Positions 1-8,851 of a stretch of DNA of 64,000 nt are shown piece after piece. Under the pieces are notes generated by a model. It searched no databases. It was given only the letters and a program-made list of their open reading frames with translations, and was not told the DNA's origin. This DNA comes from Streptomyces sp. WZ.A104 (GTDB lineage Bacteria; Actinomycetota; Actinomycetes; Streptomycetales; Streptomycetaceae), in assembly GCF_002382885.1 (NCBI RefSeq), contig NZ_NWVL01000001.1, forward strand, positions 1 through 64,000, written 5' to 3'. Position numbers and translations under genes: made by a program. How positions within the stretch are numbered: position 1 is the first letter of the stretch; the number at the start of each line of letters is the position of its first letter.

Positions 1-796
1 TCATCGGCAGCAGCGCGCCGAGCGCGACATCGCCGTCCGCGTTCCGCTTGAACCAGATGTTCGGGAACCCGAGGAACCGGTGCCAGGCCACACCCATGTT
101 CGTGTTCAGCGAGATGGTGATCGCCCAGACCATCGTCGTACCGAGCTTGATCATCGCGAACAGGTAGACCAGGTTCTGGAGCGTTTCGACGCTCAGCCCC
201 TTGAAGGCCAGGACCAGGGGGTACGAGGCGAAGTACGCGGGGTCGTAGCTGTCGACGTGGTGGAGGGCGCCCTCCAGGCCGCGCAGCGCCATGATGGCGG
301 TGCCGATGATGAGGATGACGATCTCGACGAAGTACGCCTGGCCCATCTTGGAGCCCGTGAAGCGCGACTTGCGGCCCGCCCGCGAGGGGAGGTTCAGCTG
401 GCGGATCGCGATCAGCACGATGATGCCGAGGGTCGTGCCGAGCGCGATGAACTCGATGTAGAGCTCGTACGGGAGGAAGCCGCCGATGACCGGCAGCACC
501 CAGTCCGCCTTGAACAGCTGGCCGTACGCCGTGACGATCGTCAGGCCCAGCGTCAGGAAGCCGACGGCGACGAACCAGTGGGCGACGCCCACGACGCCCC
601 AGCGGTTCATTCGCGTGTGGCCGACGAACTCCTTGATCAGGGTGATCGTCCGCTGCTTGGGGTCGTCGGTGCGGCTGCCTGCCGGTACTGCCTGTCCCAG
701 ACGGACGAAGCGGTAGATCTGCACGATGGCTCGGGTGATGAGCGCAACGCCGACGACCGTCAGCACCAGCGACACGATGATCGCGGCGAGTTGCAT
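1..796 (-). CDS. Membrane (Fe-S)-binding reductase-like protein, N-terminal part (cut by window edge)
   Basis: The 265 visible codons begin MQLAAIIVSLVLTVVG at the ATG whose complement is 794-796, with a GAGGAG ribosome-binding site eight bases upstream. At least five hydrophobic helices are visible, with His residues in and near them (VGVAHWFVAVGF, LHHVDSY, NMGVAWHRFLGFPNIWFKR). This resembles the cytochrome b-like gamma domain that precedes the iron-sulphur and CCG domains in actinobacterial heterodisulfide-reductase-like proteins. From memory, such a gene lies next to dnaK in Streptomyces. The cluster-binding part would lie outside the window, so the family call is inference from the membrane domain and location. 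Confidence 0.6.
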   Translation of the reverse strand, partial: MQLAAIIVSLVLTVVGVALITRAIVQIYRFVRLGQAVPAGSRTDDPKQRTITLIKEFVGHTRMNRWGVVGVAHWFVAVGFLTLGLTIVTAYGQLFKADWVLPVIGGFLPYELYIEFIALGTTLGIIVLIAIRQLNLPSRAGRKSRFTGSKMGQAYFVEIVILIIGTAIMALRGLEGALHHVDSYDPAYFASYPLVLAFKGLSVETLQNLVYLFAMIKLGTTMVWAITISLNTNMGVAWHRFLGFPNIWFKRNADGDVALGALLPM

Positions 797-944
797 GAGT
801 AGGGCTCCTCGGGCCTGCGAGAGCGGGATCCAGTTACGTACGTGCGACTGCCCACTACTACTAAGCAGTAACTTATTTGGTCTGTGCTGACACTATCCAC
901 TTAGTCCACCCTGCTGTAGCCGGGCGGGCGGTGATCTGTGTCGC

Positions 945-1826
945 TCAGGTGTGCCTTGGTTGTGCCTTGGGCTGTGCCGCGGGCGGTGTCCCGGGTGGTG
1001 TCCCGGGTGGTGCCTCGGTCGGGCTGGCCTGTCGGAGGGTCGTCCGCAGGGTATTGCGTACGGCCTCCGTCAGGATCGCCAGGTCGAGTACTACTCCATG
1101 GTGCTCTGCGTAGTGCTGGTCCAGCAGGGCGGGGTCGTCCCACGGCATGCCCGAGCGGGCCCGCACCTGGGCCAGGCCGGTGAGTCCCGGCCGCAGCTCC
1201 TGCCGCCACTGCCGGGCCCCGGGGTGCGCGGACCGGGGGTCGCCCGGGGCCAGCGGGGCGGGGCCGACGAGGGCGAGGTCGCCCCTTACGACATGAGGGA
1301 GCCGGGAGAGCAGGTCCAGCCGGAGCCGTCGGGTGCGCAGGCTGCGGAGCTCGAAGACCCTGCCGTCCAGACCGGTGCGGGGGCGGCGGTCCCAGGCGCC
1401 GCCCGGGGTGCGCCGGGCGGTCAGGACGAGGGCACCGACGGCTACGGCGGGGGCGGTCAGGGCCAGCAGGGCGGTGCCGAGGGTCAGGTCCAGCAGCCGT
1501 TCTGCCGTCGTGCGGGGGGCGAGGCGGTCCGCCAGGCGTTCCGCCCGGTCCAGGAGGCCGGTCAGGTGGGCGGCGGGGCGCGAGGGGAAGTGGCCGCGCG
1601 CTGTTGCCGGGTTCGAGCGGGTGACGGCGGGAGGGGCGGCGGGGCTGGTGGCCGGTGTGCGGGGGGCGGCCGGTGGCGGTGTGGCTTCCGTGGGGCGGGG
1701 CTGTGGTGGCACCGGTGCCTGTGTGCGTACGGGGTTCTGCCCCTGCCTCCTCCGCTTCTCCCTCCGCTTCTCCTTCTGCCTGTTCTGTCGTACGCGCCGC
1801 TTCCTCGCGTTCTGCATCGCGCCCAC
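945..1826 (-). CDS. Bacterial sugar transferase-like protein, catalytic segment missing
   Basis: The 293-residue protein has a basic, Pro/Arg-rich N-terminus of about 75 residues. A hydrophobic re-entrant segment follows (LDLTLGTALLALTAPAVAVG, about residues 112-135). It then shows the end motifs of polyprenyl-phosphate sugar-1-phosphate transferases: GRVFELRSLRT, LPHVVRGDLALVGPAPL and RPGLTGLAQVRAR. Active PglC/WcaJ-type enzymes have roughly 25-30 residues, including the catalytic Asp-Glu pair, between the first two motifs. Here they are joined almost directly (RTRRLRLDLLSRLPHVV), so catalysis is doubtful. The start is GTG at 1826 or ATG at 1817; neither has a clear Shine-Dalgarno. The gene stands alone, divergent from dnaK. 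Confidence 0.65.
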   Translation of the reverse strand: MGAMQNARKRRVRQNRQKEKRREKRRRQGQNPVRTQAPVPPQPRPTEATPPPAAPRTPATSPAAPPAVTRSNPATARGHFPSRPAAHLTGLLDRAERLADRLAPRTTAERLLDLTLGTALLALTAPAVAVGALVLTARRTPGGAWDRRPRTGLDGRVFELRSLRTRRLRLDLLSRLPHVVRGDLALVGPAPLAPGDPRSAHPGARQWRQELRPGLTGLAQVRARSGMPWDDPALLDQHYAEHHGVVLDLAILTEAVRNTLRTTLRQASPTEAPPGTPPGTPPAAQPKAQPRHT

Positions 1827-2026
1827 CCGGGGTTCGAGATTCGATGGTGTGACGATCCACGGTGAAACCTGCCGGTCGGGGACGGTTGTGACCGTCTCGC
1901 GGCATTTTGTGACAGAACGATCCCATGGTGGGACGGTGGGGTGCGGGGTGTGCGAGGGGTGTGGCGTGCGCGGGTGTGTCCGTGGGGCGGGAGCGGGGGC
2001 GATGTGTGGTCCGGATAAGCACTTAA

Positions 2027-2047
2027 GTTGAGCCCGACCGACTCAGG
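2027..2047. promoter_or_regulatory. Degenerate HAIR element (HspR operator) upstream of dnaK
   Basis: Half-sites GTTGAGC (2027-2033) and ACTCAGG (2041-2047) are separated by seven bases. Each matches five of seven positions of the HAIR consensus CTTGAGT-N7-ACTCAAG. It lies 32 bases upstream of the perfect site; multiple HAIRs before dnaK are known in Streptomyces. Confidence 0.6.
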
Positions 2048-2051
2048 TCTG

Positions 2052-2080
2052 TTGACTAGGGGGCGGGTGTCATGCATTCT
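2052..2080 (+). promoter_or_regulatory. Probable dnaK promoter (-35 TTGACT, -10 CATTCT)
   Basis: TTGACT at 2052-2057 and CATTCT at 2075-2080 are separated by 17 bases. The perfect HAIR begins at 2079, so bound HspR would cover the start of transcription. The -10 is a weak match, so exact positions are inferred. Confidence 0.55.
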
Positions 2081-2099
2081 TGAGTCAGATCCACTCAAG
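2079..2099. promoter_or_regulatory. Perfect HAIR element (HspR operator) of the dnaK operon
   Basis: CTTGAGT (2079-2085), seven bases, then ACTCAAG (2093-2099): an exact match to the HAIR consensus bound by HspR. It overlaps the -10/start region of dnaK. HspR is encoded as the last gene of this operon, giving the autoregulatory loop known from S. coelicolor, in which DnaK acts as co-repressor. Confidence 0.93.
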
Positions 2100-2120
2100 T
2101 AGTCAGTTGGAGGAATTGAA

Positions 2121-3986
2121 ATGGCACGTGCGGTCGGCATCGACCTGGGCACGACTAACTCCGTCGTCAGCGTTCTCGAAGGCGGCGAGCCCACCGTCAT
2201 CACCAACGCCGAAGGCGCCAGGACCACGCCGTCCGTCGTCGCCTTCGCCAAGAACGGCGAGGTGCTCGTCGGCGAGGTCGCCAAGCGCCAGGCGGTCACC
2301 AACGTCGACAGGACCATCCGCTCCGTCAAGCGCCACATGGGCACTGACTGGAAGATCGACCTGGACGGCAAGAGCTTCAACCCGCAGCAGATGAGCGCCT
2401 TCATCCTGCAGAAGCTGAAGCGCGACGCCGAGTCGTACCTGGGCGAGAAGGTGACCGACGCGGTCATCACCGTCCCGGCGTACTTCAACGACTCCGAGCG
2501 TCAGGCGACCAAGGAGGCCGGTGAGATCGCGGGCCTCAACGTCCTGCGCATCGTCAACGAGCCGACCGCCGCCGCCCTGGCGTACGGCCTGGACAAGGAC
2601 GACCAGACGATCCTCGTCTTCGACCTCGGTGGCGGCACCTTCGACGTGTCCCTCCTGGAGATCGGTGACGGCGTCGTCGAGGTGAAGGCCACCAACGGTG
2701 ACAACCACCTCGGTGGTGACGACTGGGACCAGCGTGTCGTCGACTACCTGGTGAAGCAGTTCGCCAACGGGCACGGCGTGGACCTGTCCAAGGACAAGAT
2801 GGCTCTCCAGCGTCTCCGTGAGGCCGCGGAGAAGGCGAAGATCGAGCTCTCGTCCTCGACCGAGACCACGATCAACCTGCCCTACATCACGGCGTCCGCC
2901 GAGGGCCCGCTGCACCTGGACGAGAAGCTCACGCGCTCGCAGTTCCAGCAGCTGACCTCGGACCTCCTGGACCGCTGCAAGACCCCGTTCCACAACGTCA
3001 TCAAGGACGCGGGCATCCAGCTCTCCGAGATCGACCACGTCGTTCTCGTCGGTGGCTCCACCCGTATGCCCGCCGTCGCCGAGCTCGTCAAGGAGCTGAC
3101 CGGCGGCCAGGAGGCCAACAAGGGCGTGAACCCGGACGAGGTCGTCGCCATCGGCGCGTCGCTCCAGGCCGGTGTCCTCAAGGGCGAGGTCAAGGACGTC
3201 CTGCTCCTCGACGTCACCCCGCTCTCCCTCGGCATCGAGACCAAGGGAGGGATCATGACCAAGCTCATCGAGCGCAACACCACGATCCCGACCAAGCGTT
3301 CCGAGATCTTCACGACGGCCGAGGACAACCAGCCCTCCGTGCAGATCCAGGTCTACCAGGGCGAGCGCGAGATCGCGGCGTACAACAAGAAGCTCGGAAT
3401 GTTCGAGCTGACCGGTCTGCCGCCGGCCCCGCGCGGCGTGCCGCAGATCGAGGTCGCCTTCGACATCGACGCCAACGGCATCATGCACGTCGCTGCCAAG
3501 GACCTCGGCACCGGCAAGGAGCAGAAGATGACCGTCACCGGTGGCTCCTCGCTGCCGAAGGACGAGGTCAACCGGATGCGCGAAGAGGCCGAGAAGTACG
3601 CCGAGGAGGACCACGCCCGCCGCGAGGCCGCCGAGTCCCGCAACCAGGGCGAGCAGCTCGTCTACCAGACGGAGAAGTTCCTCAAGGACAACGAGGACAA
3701 GGTCCCCGGTGACGTGAAGACGGAGGTGGAGACCGCTGTCGGCGAGCTGAAGGAGAAGCTCAAGGGCGAGGACACCGCCGAGATCCGTACGGCCACCGAG
3801 AAGGTCGCCGCCGTCTCCCAGAAGCTGGGCCAGGCGATGTACGCCAACGCTCAGGCCGAGGGCGCGACCCCGGGTGCCGAGGCCCCGGGCGACGGCCAGG
3901 CCAAGGCCGCCGACGACGACGTCGTCGACGCCGAGATCGTGGACGACGAGAAGGACACCAAGGACACCAAGGGCGGTGCGGCGTGA
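2121..3986 (+). CDS. dnaK: Molecular chaperone DnaK (Hsp70)
   Basis: A 621-residue cytoplasmic ATP-dependent chaperone of normal actinobacterial length. The ATPase domain (1 to about 360) carries the phosphate-1 loop [11 protein letters not shown] near the N-terminus, [13 protein letters not shown], and the adenosine motif [12 protein letters not shown]. The substrate-binding domain follows ([13 protein letters not shown], then the helical lid), and the acidic tail ends in [10 protein letters not shown] plus Lys/Thr. The start ATG has GGAGG at 2109-2113, seven bases upstream. The stop overlaps the GTG of grpE by four bases, so the two are translationally coupled. It is first gene of the HspR-repressed operon grpE-dnaJ-hspR and works with GrpE and DnaJ in refolding; it also acts as co-repressor with HspR in Streptomyces. 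Confidence 0.98.
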   Translation: MARAVGIDLGTTNSVVSVLEGGEPTVITNAEGARTTPSVVAFAKNGEVLVGEVAKRQAVTNVDRTIRSVKRHMGTDWKIDLDGKSFNPQQMSAFILQKLKRDAESYLGEKVTDAVITVPAYFNDSERQATKEAGEIAGLNVLRIVNEPTAAALAYGLDKDDQTILVFDLGGGTFDVSLLEIGDGVVEVKATNGDNHLGGDDWDQRVVDYLVKQFANGHGVDLSKDKMALQRLREAAEKAKIELSSSTETTINLPYITASAEGPLHLDEKLTRSQFQQLTSDLLDRCKTPFHNVIKDAGIQLSEIDHVVLVGGSTRMPAVAELVKELTGGQEANKGVNPDEVVAIGASLQAGVLKGEVKDVLLLDVTPLSLGIETKGGIMTKLIERNTTIPTKRSEIFTTAEDNQPSVQIQVYQGEREIAAYNKKLGMFELTGLPPAPRGVPQIEVAFDIDANGIMHVAAKDLGTGKEQKMTVTGGSSLPKDEVNRMREEAEKYAEEDHARREAAESRNQGEQLVYQTEKFLKDNEDKVPGDVKTEVETAVGELKEKLKGEDTAEIRTATEKVAAVSQKLGQAMYANAQAEGATPGAEAPGDGQAKAADDDVVDAEIVDDEKDTKDTKGGAA

Positions 3987-4633
3987 CCGAGGAGACTCCG
4001 GGCTTCGAGGAGAAGCCCGACGTCCCCTCCGGCGCCACCCCTGATGACGCCGAGCCGAAGGCCGCCGCTCCCTCCGAGGAGGAGGCGGCGGCCCCGGCCG
4101 GGGACACCGACCAGACCGTCGGCCTGACCGCACAGCTGGACCAGGTCCGTACGGCGCTCGGCGAGCGCACCGCGGACCTCCAGCGGCTCCAGGCCGAGTA
4201 CCAGAACTACCGCCGCCGTGTGGAGCGGGACCGGGTCACGGTCAAGGAGATCGCCGTCGCGAACCTCCTGTCCGAGCTCCTGCCCGTGCTCGACGACGTC
4301 GGCCGCGCACGGGAGCACGGCGAGCTGCTCGGCGGCTTCAAGTCGGTCGCCGAATCGCTGGAGACGGTCGTCGCGAAGCTGGGCCTCCAGCAGTTCGGCA
4401 AGGAGGGCGAGCCCTTCGACCCGACGATCCACGAGGCTCTGATGCACAGCTACGCGCCGGACGTCACCGAGACGACCTGCGTGGCGATCCTTCAGCCGGG
4501 GTATCGCATCGGCGAGCGCACCATCCGCCCCGCGCGGGTGGCCGTCGCCGAGCCGCAGCCGGGCGCCACGCCCGCCGCGGCCAAGGAAGAGAAGACAGAC
4601 GACGAGGAGAGCGGTGGCACCGAGGAGGTCTGA
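3983..4633 (+). CDS. grpE: Nucleotide exchange factor GrpE
   Basis: A 216-residue protein that releases ADP from DnaK. The N-terminal 45 residues are acidic and low-complexity. A long coiled coil follows ([20 protein letters not shown], then ...[14 protein letters not shown]), and then the GrpE signature region [28 protein letters not shown] and [21 protein letters not shown]. Translation starts at GTG 3983, overlapping the dnaK stop as GTGA. A 96-base gap separates it from dnaJ. Confidence 0.97.
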   Translation: MTEETPGFEEKPDVPSGATPDDAEPKAAAPSEEEAAAPAGDTDQTVGLTAQLDQVRTALGERTADLQRLQAEYQNYRRRVERDRVTVKEIAVANLLSELLPVLDDVGRAREHGELLGGFKSVAESLETVVAKLGLQQFGKEGEPFDPTIHEALMHSYAPDVTETTCVAILQPGYRIGERTIRPARVAVAEPQPGATPAAAKEEKTDDEESGGTEEV

Positions 4634-4729
4634 CGGCAACGCGTCTGACCACCAGGGTGCACACCGACCGGCCCGGCGGTCGGCCCACGGGCCGGCCGCT
4701 CGGCCGATCGTCCGGAAGGAGGGACGTCG

Positions 4730-5920
4730 ATGAGCACGAAGGACTTCGTCGAGAAGGACTACTACAAGGTCCTCGGCGTCCCCAAGGACGCCACCGACGC
4801 CGAGATCAAGAAGGCGTACCGCAAGCTCGCCCGGGAGAACCACCCCGACGCCAACAAGGGTGACGCCAAGGCGGAGGAGCGCTTCAAGGAGATCTCCGAG
4901 GCGAACGACGTCCTCGGCGACGCCAAGCGGCGCAAGGAGTACGACGAGGCGCGCGCCCTCTTCGGCAACGGTGGCTTCCGCGCCGGTCCCGGTGGTGCCG
5001 GCGGCAACTTCAACTTCGACCTGGGCGACCTCTTCGGCGGGGGCGCACCGGGCGGCGGACAGGGCGGCGCGGGCGGCGGCTTCGGCGGCGGGGGCGGTCT
5101 CGGAGACGTCTTCGGCGGGCTGTTCAACCGCGGCGGCACGGGCAGCCGTGTCCAACCGCGGCGCGGCCAGGACGTCGAGTCCGAGGTGACGCTCAGCTTC
5201 ACCGAGGCGGTCGACGGGGCCACGGTCCCGCTGCGGATGTCCAGCCAGGCGCCCTGCAAGGCGTGTTCCGGCACCGGTGACAAGAACGGCACCCCCAGGG
5301 TCTGCCCGACCTGCGTCGGCACCGGCCAGGTCTCGCGCGGCAGCGGCGGCGGCTTCTCGCTCACCGACCCCTGTGTGGACTGCAAGGGCCGGGGCCTCAT
5401 CGCCCAGGACCCCTGCGAGGTCTGCAAGGGCAGCGGCCGGGCGAAGTCGGCCCGGACCATGCAGGTCAGGATTCCGGCGGGCGTCTCCGACGGCCAGCGG
5501 ATCAGGCTGCGCGGCAAGGGCGGCCCGGGCGAGCGCGGCGGTCCGGCGGGCGACCTGTACGTCGTCGTGCACGTCGGCGCCCACCCGGTCTTCGGCCGCA
5601 AGGGCGACAATCTCACGGTCACGGTGCCCGTCACGTATCCGGAGGCGACGCTCGGCGGCGAGGTCAAGGTCCCCACCCTCGGCGGCCCCCCGGTCACCCT
5701 GAAGCTTCCCGCGGGCACCCCCAACGGGCGTACGATGCGCGCCCGGGGCAAGGGCGCGGTGCGCAAGGACGGCACCCGCGGCGACCTCCTGGTCACCGTG
5801 GAGGTCGCGGTCCCCACCTCCCTCGGCCAGGAGGCCAGGGACGCGCTGGAGGCCTACCGGAAGGCGACCGCGGACGAGGACCCGCGGGCGGAACTGTTCC
5901 AGGCTGCGAAGGGAGCTTGA
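4730..5920 (+). CDS. dnaJ: Co-chaperone DnaJ (Hsp40, type I)
   Basis: A 396-residue DnaK partner. The J-domain (about 10-75) contains the HPD triad in ENHPDAN, which stimulates the DnaK ATPase. A Gly/Phe-rich linker (GGAGGNFNFDLGDLFGGG onward) comes next. Four zinc-binding repeats of the CxxCxGxG type follow: CKACSGTG, CPTCVGTG, CVDCKGRG, CEVCKGSG. The C-terminal substrate-binding domains contain VRIPAGVSDGQRIRLRGKG and LKLPAGTPNGRTMRARGKG. The start ATG has AAGGAGG at 4716-4722. One base separates its stop from hspR. Confidence 0.97.
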   Translation: MSTKDFVEKDYYKVLGVPKDATDAEIKKAYRKLARENHPDANKGDAKAEERFKEISEANDVLGDAKRRKEYDEARALFGNGGFRAGPGGAGGNFNFDLGDLFGGGAPGGGQGGAGGGFGGGGGLGDVFGGLFNRGGTGSRVQPRRGQDVESEVTLSFTEAVDGATVPLRMSSQAPCKACSGTGDKNGTPRVCPTCVGTGQVSRGSGGGFSLTDPCVDCKGRGLIAQDPCEVCKGSGRAKSARTMQVRIPAGVSDGQRIRLRGKGGPGERGGPAGDLYVVVHVGAHPVFGRKGDNLTVTVPVTYPEATLGGEVKVPTLGGPPVTLKLPAGTPNGRTMRARGKGAVRKDGTRGDLLVTVEVAVPTSLGQEARDALEAYRKATADEDPRAELFQAAKGA

Positions 5921-5921
5921 G

Positions 5922-6374
5922 ATGGACGGCCGTCGACGCAATCCGTACCAGCTGACCGATGAATCGCCGGTGTACGTGATCTCGGTGGCGGCCCAGCTCT
6001 CGGGCCTGCACCCGCAGACACTGCGACAGTACGACCGCCTCGGCCTGGTCTCCCCGGACCGTACGGCCGGGCGCGGTCGGCGATACTCGGCCCGCGACAT
6101 CGAGCTGCTGCGCACGGTGCAGCAGCTGTCGCAGGACGAGGGCATCAACCTCGCGGGTATCAAGCGGATCATCGAGCTGGAGAACCAGGTGGCCGCGCTC
6201 CAGCAGCGCGTCGCCGAGCTCTCGGCGGCGGTGGACGGCGCGGCGGTCGCCATGCAGCAGCGCGAGGCCCAGGTGCACGCCTCGTACCGCCGCGATCTGG
6301 TGCCGTACCAGGACGTGCAGCAGACCAGCGCGCTGGTGGTCTGGCGGCCCAAGCCGAAGCGGTCCGCGGAGTAG
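5922..6374 (+). CDS. hspR: Heat-shock repressor HspR (MerR family)
   Basis: A 150-residue MerR-type DNA-binding protein. The sequence YVISVAAQLSGLHPQTLRQYDRLGL is the winged-helix recognition region, followed by GRGRRYSARDIELLRTVQQL and a coiled coil (residues about 75-115). It lacks a metal or drug effector domain, as HspR does. It ends the dnaK operon and should repress that operon and clpB (26154) through the HAIR sites at 2027-2099 and 26072-26092. Length agrees with S. coelicolor HspR (about 150 residues). Confidence 0.96.
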   Translation: MDGRRRNPYQLTDESPVYVISVAAQLSGLHPQTLRQYDRLGLVSPDRTAGRGRRYSARDIELLRTVQQLSQDEGINLAGIKRIIELENQVAALQQRVAELSAAVDGAAVAMQQREAQVHASYRRDLVPYQDVQQTSALVVWRPKPKRSAE

Positions 6375-6395
6375 GGCGGCGGGGCACCGGGGGGT

Positions 6396-6460
6396 ACATA
6401 CGACGACGGCCGGGCCGGGAGAACACCAGATGTTCTCCCGGCCCGGCCGTCGTCGTATGT
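6396..6460 (+). terminator. Perfect 30-bp hairpin after hspR
   Basis: Arms 6396-6425 and 6431-6460 are exact inverse complements over 30 bp with a five-base loop. No U-tract follows, which is usual for Streptomyces terminators. It ends the dnaK-grpE-dnaJ-hspR operon 21 bases after the hspR stop. Confidence 0.88.
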
Positions 6461-6615
6461 CCGCGGCGTCGCACGGCTGGCACCAAGTGGCCGGGGCGCA
6501 TGCAGCAAGTTGACAGTGATCGCCGCCTGGTCCGGCCCGCCCCGCTGGCAAGCTGACATACGTCGGCGGACGAAGCCGGCGAGACACGTGACGCAGTGAG
6601 TACGGGGAGGAAGAG

Positions 6616-6960
6616 ATGGGTGTCTACGCGTTCACCGGGAGGATGGTCGGTGCGGGAGGACTGCTCCTGGCGCTGGTCGTCGGAGCGGCCGCCGCACCGG
6701 CCCACGCGAGCGCCGGAGCCGGGACGGTCGCCGCGTCCGCGACCGCCGCGCCGCTGTTGACCGGGGCTGGGGCTGGGGCTGGGGCCGGGGGCAATGCCGG
6801 TGCCGGTGCCGGTGCTGGGGTCGGTACGGCTTCGGAGGCGGTGTCGGACGTGGTGTCGAGGGTCACCTCGGCGGTCTCCCGAGTGCTCTGCGGCGCACCG
6901 CTGCCGAAGCCGGTCGGACCGTTCATGGGCAAGGTGAAGTGCGTCAACGGCTGGCAGTAG
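6616..6960 (+). CDS. Small secreted Ala/Gly-rich protein
   Basis: A 114-residue product with a Sec signal peptide: positive start, hydrophobic stretch LLLALVVGAAAAP, and probable cleavage after AHA near residue 32. The mature part is Ala/Gly/Val-rich and low-complexity (GAGAGAGGNAGAGAGAG) and ends with two cysteines (RVLCGAPLP, GKVKCVNGWQ) that could form a disulfide. GGGAGGAAG precedes the ATG. No recognised family. It follows the dnaK-operon hairpin, so it is probably transcribed separately. Confidence 0.6.
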   Translation: MGVYAFTGRMVGAGGLLLALVVGAAAAPAHASAGAGTVAASATAAPLLTGAGAGAGAGGNAGAGAGAGVGTASEAVSDVVSRVTSAVSRVLCGAPLPKPVGPFMGKVKCVNGWQ

Positions 6961-6968
6961 AGGACCCG

Positions 6969-7193
6969 GTGGAGATCACGGTGGTCCGTGCCTCCACCGA
7001 CGCCGCGCCCGCCGGCACCGCGGTGCTCCGGCTCATCGGGATGCTGCCCGCGCACTGGGACTGCGGCCAGCACATCGAGGAGGACCGGATCACCGTCCTG
7101 GTGCGCGGCGGCGTGCGGGACGCGCGGGAGCGGTGCGCCGAGGCACTGCGGGACCGGGCCCTGGAGGGGTGGGTGCTGGAGGGGAGCGGGTAG
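6969..7193 (+). CDS. Hypothetical small protein
   Basis: A 74-residue soluble protein (VEITVVRAS, then TAVLRLIGMLPAHWDCGQHIEEDRI, then RERCAEALRDRALEGWVLEG). I recognise no family. GTG at 6969 is chosen because the other in-frame start, GTG 6939, would overlap the previous gene by 22 bases; no strong ribosome-binding site decides between them. It may be cotranscribed with the secreted protein upstream, eight bases away. Confidence 0.4.
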   Translation: MEITVVRASTDAAPAGTAVLRLIGMLPAHWDCGQHIEEDRITVLVRGGVRDARERCAEALRDRALEGWVLEGSG

Positions 7194-7211
7194 GGCCTTG
7201 CCTCTCCCGTC

Positions 7212-8204
7212 TCAGATCCAGCCCTTCTCGCGGGCCAGCAGGGCAGCGTGCGGGCGGCTGGTCGCGTCCAGGATGCGGAGCACGTCGGCGACATGGCGGC
7301 GGTACGTCCGTACCGAGATGTCCAGGTTCCGTGCGCCCGTCTCGTCCTTGGCGACCCGGCACATCTCCTCCATGACGCGCTGCTCCATCTCGGACAGCAC
7401 GCCCGAGGGCGCGGGGTGGGTGTCGATCAGGGCGGAGAGGTCCGTGGACTCGGTCCAGATCTTCTCGAACAGGGCCAGGATGTTGGAGACCAGCCCGGCC
7501 TGCTGGGTGACCAGCGCGCCGCGCGAGGTGTCCGAGGGATCGACGGGCACCAGGGCCGTACGCCGGTCGTACACGAGGATCCGCTCGGACAGCTTGTCCG
7601 CGGCCCGGATCGACGCGCCCTGCGCGGTGAGTTCGCGGAGGTAGGCCACGGTGGGCGGGTGGTCGAGTGCTTCCCGCAGCACCACGCTGCGGATCTGCAC
7701 GCCCCGACGTAGGCACCGGGTGTCCAACGGGCGGGCGTGCGCGATGTTCTCGGGGGTGAGTGCTGTGTACGGCTCGACGGAAAGGATCTCCTGGCGGGCG
7801 AAGAAGGCCAGGTCGTCGATCCGGTCGCGGATCTGGCGGAGCACTTCGAGCCGCTCCACGCCCTGCGTGGCGAGGGGCCGGGCCTGCTGTTCGGCGGTCA
7901 GCTCGGCGACCAGATGCCGGGACCTGGTGACCTGGTGGAGCTGTTCGTGCAGCTCGCGCAGCCGTATCTCCGTGAGGCGCTCGACCGCGGTCTCCGGATC
8001 GGCCGCCGAGACGCCGCCGTGCCCGTCGGTCCGCAGCAGGCCCAGCTCGGCCAGCCGGGCGAGGGCCTTCTCCACCTCTTCGCGCGGGCTGTGGAGGAGG
8101 ACGCCGATGTCCTCGGTGCTGGTGCCCGGATTGCGCAGGAAGTGCCGGTAGGCGCGTTCCTCCGTGGTGTTGAGACCGAGTATGGACAGGCTTCCGTCGT
8201 TCAC
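7212..8204 (-). CDS. TrmB/LuxR-type transcriptional regulator
   Basis: A 330-residue regulator. The N-terminal part is a TrmB-like winged helix (LGLNTTEERAYRHFLRNPG, HSPREEVEKALARLAELGLL). A coiled coil and a central sensor region follow (DKLSERILVYDRRTALVPVDPSD). The C-terminus is a LuxR-like HTH (LDISVRTYRRHVADVLRILDATSRPHAA). Start GTG 8204 has GGGAG ten bases upstream; an in-frame extension to 8303 looks non-coding. The central region resembles the regulators at 22615 and 23777, so all three belong to one family. It is divergent from a short LuxR gene at 8360. The target is unknown; the neighbouring lanthipeptide cluster is a candidate. Confidence 0.75.
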   Translation of the reverse strand: MNDGSLSILGLNTTEERAYRHFLRNPGTSTEDIGVLLHSPREEVEKALARLAELGLLRTDGHGGVSAADPETAVERLTEIRLRELHEQLHQVTRSRHLVAELTAEQQARPLATQGVERLEVLRQIRDRIDDLAFFARQEILSVEPYTALTPENIAHARPLDTRCLRRGVQIRSVVLREALDHPPTVAYLRELTAQGASIRAADKLSERILVYDRRTALVPVDPSDTSRGALVTQQAGLVSNILALFEKIWTESTDLSALIDTHPAPSGVLSEMEQRVMEEMCRVAKDETGARNLDISVRTYRRHVADVLRILDATSRPHAALLAREKGWI

Positions 8205-8359
8205 TGCTGCCGCTCCCCCGCGTGCCGCACGACAACCGACGGTGCTGCCGCATCGGTCAAATGCCGCGCAACCGTCGAACTGATGAGGGAGAGGGTAATG
8301 CAAAGGTAAAGCAGCAGGTAGTCCCTGCCGGCCGGGTGGCGGGCGCGGGACGGGGGACA

Positions 8360-8713
8360 GTGGACGATCAATGGATGGAGACTGCTGTGACGGCGATGGC
8401 TGACGAACGGATGACGGTCGACGAACGGATGACTGCCGGTGGGCGGACGGCTGCCCATGGGCGGGCGATGGCCGGTGGGCGGCAGGCGATGGACTTCGCC
8501 GCGCTCACCGAACGCGAGCTGGAAGTGCTCGTACTGCTGGCGAGCGGCGAGCAGAACCGCTGGCTGGCCCGGAGGCTCGGCATCACGGAACGTACGGTTC
8601 GGGCCCACACGTCGAGCATCGTGCGCAAGCTGAACCTGAAGTCGCGGTTCGAGGCCGCGATCGTGTCGTACCTGCATGCCGAGGACATCAGGAGGGCCGC
8701 GTCCGTGACCTGA
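8360..8713 (+). CDS. Short LuxR-family DNA-binding protein
   Basis: A product of about 117 residues. The last 65 residues are a standard GerE/LuxR HTH: LTERELEVLVLLASGEQNRWLARRLGITERTVRAHTSSIVRKL. The N-terminal 50 residues are repetitive (ADERMTVDERMTAGGR, AAHGRAMAGGR) with no visible receiver domain, so it may be a stand-alone DNA-binding unit. Possible starts are GTG 8360, ATG 8372 or ATG 8375; none has a strong ribosome-binding site. It shares a 155-bp divergent promoter region with the TrmB/LuxR gene. Confidence 0.65.
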   Translation: MDDQWMETAVTAMADERMTVDERMTAGGRTAAHGRAMAGGRQAMDFAALTERELEVLVLLASGEQNRWLARRLGITERTVRAHTSSIVRKLNLKSRFEAAIVSYLHAEDIRRAASVT

Positions 8714-8780
8714 CGCCGTGACCTGACGCCGCGGTACGTGCGCACGTCGAGGTGCGCACATTGAAGGGCGCACATTGAAG
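8705..8780 (+). repeat. Short direct repeats after the LuxR gene
   Basis: A 13-bp unit GTGACCTGACGCC occurs twice in tandem (8705-8717, 8718-8730). A 13-bp unit GCGCACATTGAAG occurs twice (8754-8766, 8768-8780). The first copy overlaps the end of the LuxR gene. Replication slippage is the simplest explanation. Confidence 0.6.
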
Positions 8781-8788
8781 TGCGCAAG

Positions 8789-8833
8789 CCGAAGTCCCCT
8801 GCCGGAAGTCTTGCTTCCGGCAGGGGGCTTCGG
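8789..8833. terminator. Bidirectional hairpin between convergent genes
   Basis: Arms 8789-8808 and 8814-8833 pair over about 20 bp (one mismatch) around the loop TCTTG. It lies between the converging LuxR gene (8713) and hypothetical gene (8852) and can terminate both. Confidence 0.8.
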
Positions 8834-8851
8834 TCGTTCACGGGCCCGCCC

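Noticed and set aside
80..802. 240-codon plus-strand open frame at the window start
   Set aside because: It is antisense to the membrane (Fe-S)-protein gene, whose helices and ribosome-binding site are clear; the plus product is only His/Asp/Arg-rich noise.
2103..4133. 676-codon open frame antisense to dnaK
   Set aside because: It is the mirror of dnaK codon bias in GC-rich DNA; dnaK motifs are clear and the antisense product has no family features.
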